Source: Salipiger bermudensis
GTDB taxonomy: Bacteria > Pseudomonadota > Alphaproteobacteria > Rhodobacterales > Rhodobacteraceae
DNA length: 64,000 nt
Assembly: GCF_020171625.1 (NCBI RefSeq)
Contig: NZ_JAIUZY010000006.1
Location: 1-64,000, forward strand
Reading direction: 5' to 3'
A model generated the notes under the pieces. It did not search any database and was not told where the DNA came from. It was given only the letters and a program-made list of their open reading frames with translations. Positions 59,387-64,000 of the stretch are shown piece by piece. A program made the position numbers and the translations under genes. Position 1 is the stretch's first letter. Each line of letters opens with the position of its first letter.

Positions 59387-60049
59387 GTGACGAAGCGTGC
59401 CTACAGCCGTCTGTCGCAGGACCGCCGTCGCACCGACCTGATCGAGGCGACGCTGTCCTGCGTGGCCGATCTTGGTCTCGACAAGGCCGGGGCGCGGCAG
59501 ATCGCCGAGCGCGCCGGGGTCTCGGCGGGCCTGATTCGGCACTACTTCTCCTCGAAGGAAGACATGGTGCGCTCGGCCTATGCCTACCTGATGGGCCAGA
59601 TGACCGCCGCCGCCGAAGAGTCCGGCGCCGGGGAGGCGCTGCCCCCCGAGGTGGCGCTGGCAGAGGTCATCGCGGCCAACTTCGCATCGCCGAACCTCTC
59701 GGGCGTGAAGGTCTCGCTCTGGGCCACCTTCGTCGGCCGCGTGCGCGTCGATCCGGCCTATGCCGACATTCACCGCGAGGGCTATCGCGAATTCCTCGAC
59801 CTGCTCGAGGCGCGAATCCACCCGGTTCTGGTGGCGCATGGCCGCCCGGCGGACCCGACACGGTGCAAGAGCCTCGCCATCGCGCTGAACGGCCTCATCG
59901 ACGGTCTGTGGATCGAGGGCTCGCTGGGGCACGGGCTTTACGACGCGCGGCGGCTTCCGGGCCTCGCGCTTGCCGCCGCCGAGGGCATCCTGCGCCTGCC
60001 CGACACAACGCTGACGCGCCATCTGGCGCGCGAAGACGAAAGGAGCTGA
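59387..60049 (+). CDS. TetR-family regulator, BetI-like
   Basis: A 220-residue TetR protein. The HTH region reads RRRTDLIEATLSCVADLGLDKAGARQIAERAGVSAGLIRHYFSSKEDM across residues 13-60 (given here as its span; the key turn is GVSAGLIRHYF). The C-terminal domain (LSGVKVSLWATFVGRVRVDP) is of the BetI type. The start is a GTG. It precedes the aminotransferase by one base and is divergent from the importer. The two operator copies suggest it represses the importer and the hydroxyacid dehydrogenase. Confidence 0.87.
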   Translation: MTKRAYSRLSQDRRRTDLIEATLSCVADLGLDKAGARQIAERAGVSAGLIRHYFSSKEDMVRSAYAYLMGQMTAAAEESGAGEALPPEVALAEVIAANFASPNLSGVKVSLWATFVGRVRVDPAYADIHREGYREFLDLLEARIHPVLVAHGRPADPTRCKSLAIALNGLIDGLWIEGSLGHGLYDARRLPGLALAAAEGILRLPDTTLTRHLAREDERS

Positions 60050-60050
60050 C

Positions 60051-61235
60051 ATGCGGTATGCCGCGATCACCGAACGCCTGCGCACCCTCGGAGGGGACAA
60101 GTGGGCGGTGCACAACGCCGCGCGCGCCCGCCGCGATGCGGGCGAGGACATCATCGAGCTGACCATCGGCGAGCCCGACATCTCGCCCGCGCCGGAGCTG
60201 ATCGAGCGCTGCGTCGCCTCGCTGCGCGCGGGCCGCACGCAGTACTCCAACGGGCGCGGCGAGCCGGGGCTGGTCGCTGCACTGGTCGAGGCCTACCGCC
60301 CGCGCGACCCGCAGATCGGCGCCGGGAACGTGCTGTGCTTTCCCGGCACCCAGACGGCGCTCTTCGCGGTGATGCTGGGGCTGGTCGGGCCGGGCGAGGG
60401 GGTGCTGATCGGCGATCCCTACTACGCCACCTACGAGGGCGTGGTGTCCGCCGCCGGTGGCCATGTGCAGCCGGTGCCGCTGCGCATGGAGCGCGACTTC
60501 GTCCTGCAGCCCGCCGACCTGCGCGCGGCGATCACGCCCGAGAGCCGGGTGCTGCTGCTCAACACGCCGCACAACCCGACCGGCGCCGTCATCGACCGGG
60601 TGACGATGGAAGAGCTGGGGGCGATCTGCGCCGAGCATGATCTATGGATCGTCTGCGACGAGGTCTATGCCGAGCTGATCTTCGAGGGCAGCTTCGTCTC
60701 GCCGCTGGAGATCGAGGCGCTGCGCGAGCGTGTCGTCGTGGTCTCCTCGATCTCGAAGAGCCACGCGGCCACGGGGTTCCGCAGCGGCTGGGCCATCGGC
60801 CCGGCGGCGTTCTGCGCCGCGCTGCTGCCGGTCTCGGAGACGATGCTGTTCGGCAACCAGCCCTTCATCGCCGATATGACCGAGGCGGCGCTGCGCGGCG
60901 ACTTCGACACGTCGGCGCGGATGCGCGAGGCCTTCGGGCGGCGCGCGCGGATGCTCTGCGAGCGGCTGAACGCTGTGCCGGGCGTCTCGGCGCAGATGCC
61001 GCGCGGGGGCATGTTCCTGATGCTCGACGTGGCGGGCACCGGGCTGGATGGCGAGGCGTTCGCCTGGAAGCTGCTGGAGCAGCAGGGCGTGGCGGTGATG
61101 CCGGGCAATGCCTTCGGAGGCAATGGCGACGGGCTGGTGCGGATCGCGCTGACCGTCCCGGACGCGCAACTCGAAGAGGCGGCGCGGCGAGTGGAGGCGC
61201 TTTGCGCGGAGCTGACCGGGCACGTCGTGGCCTGA
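60051..61235 (+). CDS. PLP-dependent aminotransferase, class I
   Basis: A 394-residue fold-type I aminotransferase of the aspartate family. PLP-binding residues are visible in LNTPHNPTG, VCDEVYAEL and the Schiff-base Lys in SSISKSHAATGFRSGW. AAAGGAGCTGAC precedes the ATG. Together with the regulator and the importer it suggests uptake and transamination of a specific amino acid; the GhrA-like enzyme would reduce the resulting oxo acid. The amino-acid specificity cannot be read from sequence. Confidence 0.9.
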   Translation: MRYAAITERLRTLGGDKWAVHNAARARRDAGEDIIELTIGEPDISPAPELIERCVASLRAGRTQYSNGRGEPGLVAALVEAYRPRDPQIGAGNVLCFPGTQTALFAVMLGLVGPGEGVLIGDPYYATYEGVVSAAGGHVQPVPLRMERDFVLQPADLRAAITPESRVLLLNTPHNPTGAVIDRVTMEELGAICAEHDLWIVCDEVYAELIFEGSFVSPLEIEALRERVVVVSSISKSHAATGFRSGWAIGPAAFCAALLPVSETMLFGNQPFIADMTEAALRGDFDTSARMREAFGRRARMLCERLNAVPGVSAQMPRGGMFLMLDVAGTGLDGEAFAWKLLEQQGVAVMPGNAFGGNGDGLVRIALTVPDAQLEEAARRVEALCAELTGHVVA

Positions 61236-61306
61236 CGGCGCATCCCACTGGCGGACGACGCGGCGCGCCGGTGTCGCCCATCGGGTCGGTTGCGCGGACC
61301 GAGAGG

Positions 61307-62002
61307 TCAGCCGACCTTGGGCAGCGCTTTGTCTGGCCGGAGCAGCGCCGCGTCAGGCCCGTCCCGCCGCGCGGCGCTGCTCCCGGATGATCCGGGGACG
61401 CCCCGGTCCAGCACGATGCTGGAACTGCAGAACCGCGCCCTGAGGGCGCCGTTGTGCGAGACCAGCAGCAGCCCGATCCGGCGCGTCCGGGCCAACCCGA
61501 TCAGGGCGCGCAGAAGCAGGTCCTGTTCGATCGCATCCAGCTGGGCAGTGATCTCGTCGCAGATCAGGACCCGCAGGCCCGGATGGAACAGCCGCGCCAG
61601 CGAGACCCGCGCCAGCTGGCCGCCCGACAGCTGCGCGGGCCGTCGCTCCGCCCACTGCTCGGAGATGCCGAACGCCGCGAGGCACTCCGGGTCCGGCGCC
61701 CCGCCGTTTGCGAGGATCTTGCGCACGGGCCAGCGCGGATCGACCGCCAGTTCGGGGGATTGCGGGGCGTACTGAACCGGCGCCGGGTGGCCGCGTGAGG
61801 GCGTCTTGATCCGGTTTCCATCGAGCCTGACTTCGCCGCCGGAGGGCACGAGCTGACCCGCCAGCACCCGGCACAGGGTCGTCTTGCCCGAGCCGGAACT
61901 GCCGCCGAGGCCCAGCACCTCGCCCGGTTCAAGCGCGAGATCGACACCGTGCAGCACCGTGCGAGAGCCATACGCATGAGTCAGGGCGCGGGCGGTCAGC
62001 AT
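61307..62002 (-). CDS. Ni/peptide-type ABC importer, ATPase 2 (NikE/DppF type)
   Basis: A 231-residue ATPase. Walker A GSSGSGKTT, signature LSGGQLARVSLAR, Walker B VLICDEITAQLD and LLVSHN are intact. It lacks the C-terminal oligopeptide-transporter extension of DppF/OppF, which is closer to NikE and metallophore importers. It overlaps ATPase 1 by 7 bases. Last gene of the minus-strand operon entering from the right edge. Confidence 0.87.
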   Translation of the reverse strand: MLTARALTHAYGSRTVLHGVDLALEPGEVLGLGGSSGSGKTTLCRVLAGQLVPSGGEVRLDGNRIKTPSRGHPAPVQYAPQSPELAVDPRWPVRKILANGGAPDPECLAAFGISEQWAERRPAQLSGGQLARVSLARLFHPGLRVLICDEITAQLDAIEQDLLLRALIGLARTRRIGLLLVSHNGALRARFCSSSIVLDRGVPGSSGSSAARRDGPDAALLRPDKALPKVG

Positions 62003-62718
62003 TGCGCCTCCGGCGCAAGCTGGGCGGTCCAGAGCGCCCGGGAGAACCCGTCGCGGAGTGTGGCGCCCGCTCCGGTGAAGGCGGAGGCCGGCGCGGTCTC
62101 GATGTGCTTCCCCGCGCGCAGTATGACGATGCGCGAGGCGATCTTCGCCAGCCCGATCAGGTCGTGCGAGATGACGATCACGCCGCGCCCGGCGCGGGCG
62201 ACGCCGGCCAGCAGGGACAGGACCCGCCCCGCGGCCTCGGGGTCCAGCCCCACCGTCGGCTCGTCGGCGACGATCCAGTCGGCCCCGGTGGCGAGGGCCG
62301 TGGCCAGAAGCACGCGGCGCGCCATGCCGCCGGAAAGTTCATGCGGATAAAGATCTGCGGTGTCGGGCGGCAGGCCGACGCCGACGAGCGCGGCGGGCAC
62401 GTCGGCGGCAACACCGGCGAGGCGGGCAAAGCGTTTGATCTGACGGCCGACAGGCGCCAGCGGGTCGAGCGCATCGAGCCCCTGCGGCGCCAGTGCGACC
62501 GTCCGCGCAGCGACCGGCTGGCCCGCGATCTCGATCCTGCCGCTTCGGATGGCGTCGGGCGGCAATGCCCCCACCAACGCCTCGGCAATCAGGCTCTTGC
62601 CCGCGCCCGAGGTGCCGGTCAGCCCGACGAGCTCGCCCCGCGCGAGCGTCAGCGAGATCCCCTCGAGCACCGGCCCGGTCGGAAAGCGCACCGCGAGGTC
62701 TGTAATCGTCAGCGTCAT
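61996..62718 (-). CDS. Ni/peptide-type ABC importer, ATPase 1 (NikD/DppD type)
   Basis: A 240-residue ATPase. Walker A GTSGAGKS, signature ELSGGMARRVLLATAL, Walker B WIVADEPTVGLD and VISHDLIGLA are present. The segment APQGLDALDPLAPVGRQI is the Q-loop typical of this family. Like its partner it is short, without the peptide-transporter C-terminus. The ATG at 62718 overlaps the permease stop by 4 bases; the longer frame lies within the permease gene. Confidence 0.88.
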   Translation of the reverse strand: MTLTITDLAVRFPTGPVLEGISLTLARGELVGLTGTSGAGKSLIAEALVGALPPDAIRSGRIEIAGQPVAARTVALAPQGLDALDPLAPVGRQIKRFARLAGVAADVPAALVGVGLPPDTADLYPHELSGGMARRVLLATALATGADWIVADEPTVGLDPEAAGRVLSLLAGVARAGRGVIVISHDLIGLAKIASRIVILRAGKHIETAPASAFTGAGATLRDGFSRALWTAQLAPEAQC

Positions 62719-63572
62719 GTGATGTGTCCCGCGGGGTCCGACACCTGCCGCAGGGCCTCGCCGAAGCGTTCGAAGGCGAGTGCGACCAGCATCAGGCCCA
62801 GACCGGGCGCGGCGGCGACCCACCAGTGCCCCGCCATGATCTCGCGCAGGCTTTCGGAGAGCATCACGCCGATCGACGGCAGGTGCGGCTCGATCCCGAG
62901 GCCGATGAAGCTCAGCCCGGCCTCGTGCAGGATCGCGTGCGGGAAGATCACGATGAACCCGGCGACGATCTGCGCCACCAGATGCGGTGCGAGGTGATGC
63001 CGGGCGACCCAGAGCCGCGATCGCCCGAGCGCGCGCGAGATCGCCACGTAGTCCGAGGCGGCGATGGTCTGTGCCTCGTGGCGCAGGACGCGGGCGAGGC
63101 GCGGCCAGTGGGTCAGCGCCACGGCGACGATCACGCCGGTCGTGCCGCCGCCCATGGCGAAGGCGATCATGATGAGCAGGACGAAATGCGGCAGGCCGAG
63201 CGCAAGCTCGGTCAGCACGCCCACCGCGTGATCCGCGAGGCGCCCGAAGGTCGCCCCCAGCCCGAGGATGACCGCCACGCCGGTCGATGCGCCCGCCGCG
63301 AGCAGCCCGATCTGCACGCTCTGGGCGAGTGCCGCGAGCGTCCGCGCGGCGATGTCGCGTCCCAGCAGATCGGTGCCCATCAGGTGGTCCGGCTGCGGCG
63401 GCAGCGCCCGGGCGGTGGCGTCGATCGCGAGCGCGTCGCCGGGCAGGAGCTGCGCGCCCAGCAGAATCGCGGCGAGCAGCGCCAGCGCGAGGGTGCCGCG
63501 GCGTGCCGCCCGTTTATAGGGTGTGCGCAGGCGGGCGGGCTGGGCGCCGATTGGCTCGGTCACGGCGCTCAT
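62715..63572 (-). CDS. Ni/peptide-type ABC importer, permease 2 (NikC/DppC type)
   Basis: A 285-residue permease with the DppC/NikC entry motif HLMGTDLLGRDIAARTLAALAQS and the coupling region ISRALGRSRLWVARHHLAPHLV, followed by LHEAGLSFIGLGIEPHLPSIGVML. Six helices are expected. It overlaps both neighbours by 4 bases. Confidence 0.9.
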   Translation of the reverse strand: MSAVTEPIGAQPARLRTPYKRAARRGTLALALLAAILLGAQLLPGDALAIDATARALPPQPDHLMGTDLLGRDIAARTLAALAQSVQIGLLAAGASTGVAVILGLGATFGRLADHAVGVLTELALGLPHFVLLIMIAFAMGGGTTGVIVAVALTHWPRLARVLRHEAQTIAASDYVAISRALGRSRLWVARHHLAPHLVAQIVAGFIVIFPHAILHEAGLSFIGLGIEPHLPSIGVMLSESLREIMAGHWWVAAAPGLGLMLVALAFERFGEALRQVSDPAGHIT

Positions 63573-64000
63573 GCAATGCGCCTGAGGCGCGGGTCGGCGA
63601 GCCGGGCGGCGATGTCGGCCAGCAGGTTGCCGGCGAAGACGAACAGCAGCGTCGCCAGCCCGATCCCCATCAGCAGCGGCGCGTCGGCCCCGGTGGCGGC
63701 GCGCACCGTCGCCTGTCCGAGCCCGGGCCAGGCGAAGACCGCCTCGGCCAGCACCGAGCCGCCGAAGAGCTCGCCGGCGCCGGCGAGGTGCAGGGTCAGC
63801 GCAACGCCCGCCGCATGGCGCAGGCCGGGGCCGAAGGCCAGCCGCAGGGGCGTCGCCCCGTGCGCCGAGAGGTGCCGCGCCGCGGGGCTGTCGAGAAAGG
63901 CGATCAGGCTCTGACGGGTGTGGAGCACCAGCGGCGCGATGCCCACCACCGACAGCGTCGCGACCGGCAGGACCATGTGACGCCAGCGATCCGCAGGCGT
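63569..64000 (-). CDS. Ni/peptide-type ABC importer, permease 1 (NikB/DppB type), partial
   Basis: The last 143 residues of a NikB/DppB-type permease; the gene continues beyond the right edge. The visible part starts TPADRWRHMVLPVATLSVVG and includes RQSLIAFLDSPAARHLSAHG, the AHGATPLRLAFGPGLRHAAG coupling loop and AEAVFAWPGLGQATVRAATGADAPL. An ATG at 63976 exists but the frame stays open to the edge and matches the family before it. The binding protein is presumably outside the window. Confidence 0.85.
   Translation of the reverse strand, partial: TPADRWRHMVLPVATLSVVGIAPLVLHTRQSLIAFLDSPAARHLSAHGATPLRLAFGPGLRHAAGVALTLHLAGAGELFGGSVLAEAVFAWPGLGQATVRAATGADAPLLMGIGLATLLFVFAGNLLADIAARLADPRLRRIA

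Noticed and set aside
1-64000. tRNA genes, rRNA genes, CRISPR arrays, transposases, integrases or phage genes
   Set aside because: I looked for cloverleaf T-arm sequences, regular short repeats with spacers and mobile-element proteins, and found none that I can support.

Overview
The window is about 65-70 % GC, with tightly packed operons that overlap by ATGA or GTGA. It is rich in TRAP and ABC importers, and a TGA-N9-TCA box precedes a siderophore locus. Together these suggest an alphaproteobacterium of the Rhodobacterales (roseobacter type). I see no tRNA, rRNA, CRISPR array, insertion sequence, prophage or replication origin; it reads as a catabolic and transport region of a chromosome or megaplasmid.

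Layout: 1-1181, the end of a kduD-like dehydrogenase facing a FadR-type GntR regulator. 1590-4138, a methionine ABC importer (metN-metI-metQ). 4368-7215, a MYG1-family protein and a TetR-oxidoreductase pair. 7637-17232, a LysR regulator whose start codon I cannot find, followed by a seven-gene operon. Five of those genes form a coherent route from gamma-butyrobetaine or crotonobetaine through L-carnitine to glycine betaine: acyl-CoA dehydrogenase, NDP-forming CoA ligase, CaiD, BKACE and a carnitine dehydrogenase/thioesterase fusion. A class II aldolase and a quinone-oxidoreductase-like enzyme follow. 17568-24153, a LysR regulator divergent from a P450, ferredoxin and ferredoxin reductase, followed by a TRAP transporter, probably one substrate-specific oxidation module. 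24406-32770, an iron-siderophore operon (AraC, TonB receptor, binding protein, fused permease, ATPase) ending in an exporter-fold ABC protein.

33186-35770, arginase and ornithine cyclodeaminase divergent from an Lrp-type regulator. 36096-39866, a periplasmic PaoABC-type aldehyde oxidoreductase. 40401-43206, a second FecBCD-type metal-complex importer. 43370-51658, divergent operons around an IclR regulator: thiolase, acyl-CoA synthetase and a tandem PCC-domain protein on one side, a TRAP transporter and SDR dehydrogenase on the other. 51933-54769, a CaCA-type cation exchanger facing an SLC13/RCK-type permease. 55006-61235, a 2-hydroxyacid dehydrogenase, a polar amino-acid ABC importer, a BetI-like TetR regulator and an aminotransferase; two of the promoters share a 19-bp operator-like sequence. 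61307-64000, a partial Ni/peptide-type ABC importer running off the right edge.

The common theme is scavenging of small organic nutrients, each with its own local regulator. The strongest candidates for new biology are the carnitine operon with an NDP-forming ligase, the P450 module lacking the usual I-helix acid/alcohol pair, the tandem PCC protein with a thiolase and CoA ligase, and the shared-operator amino-acid module.
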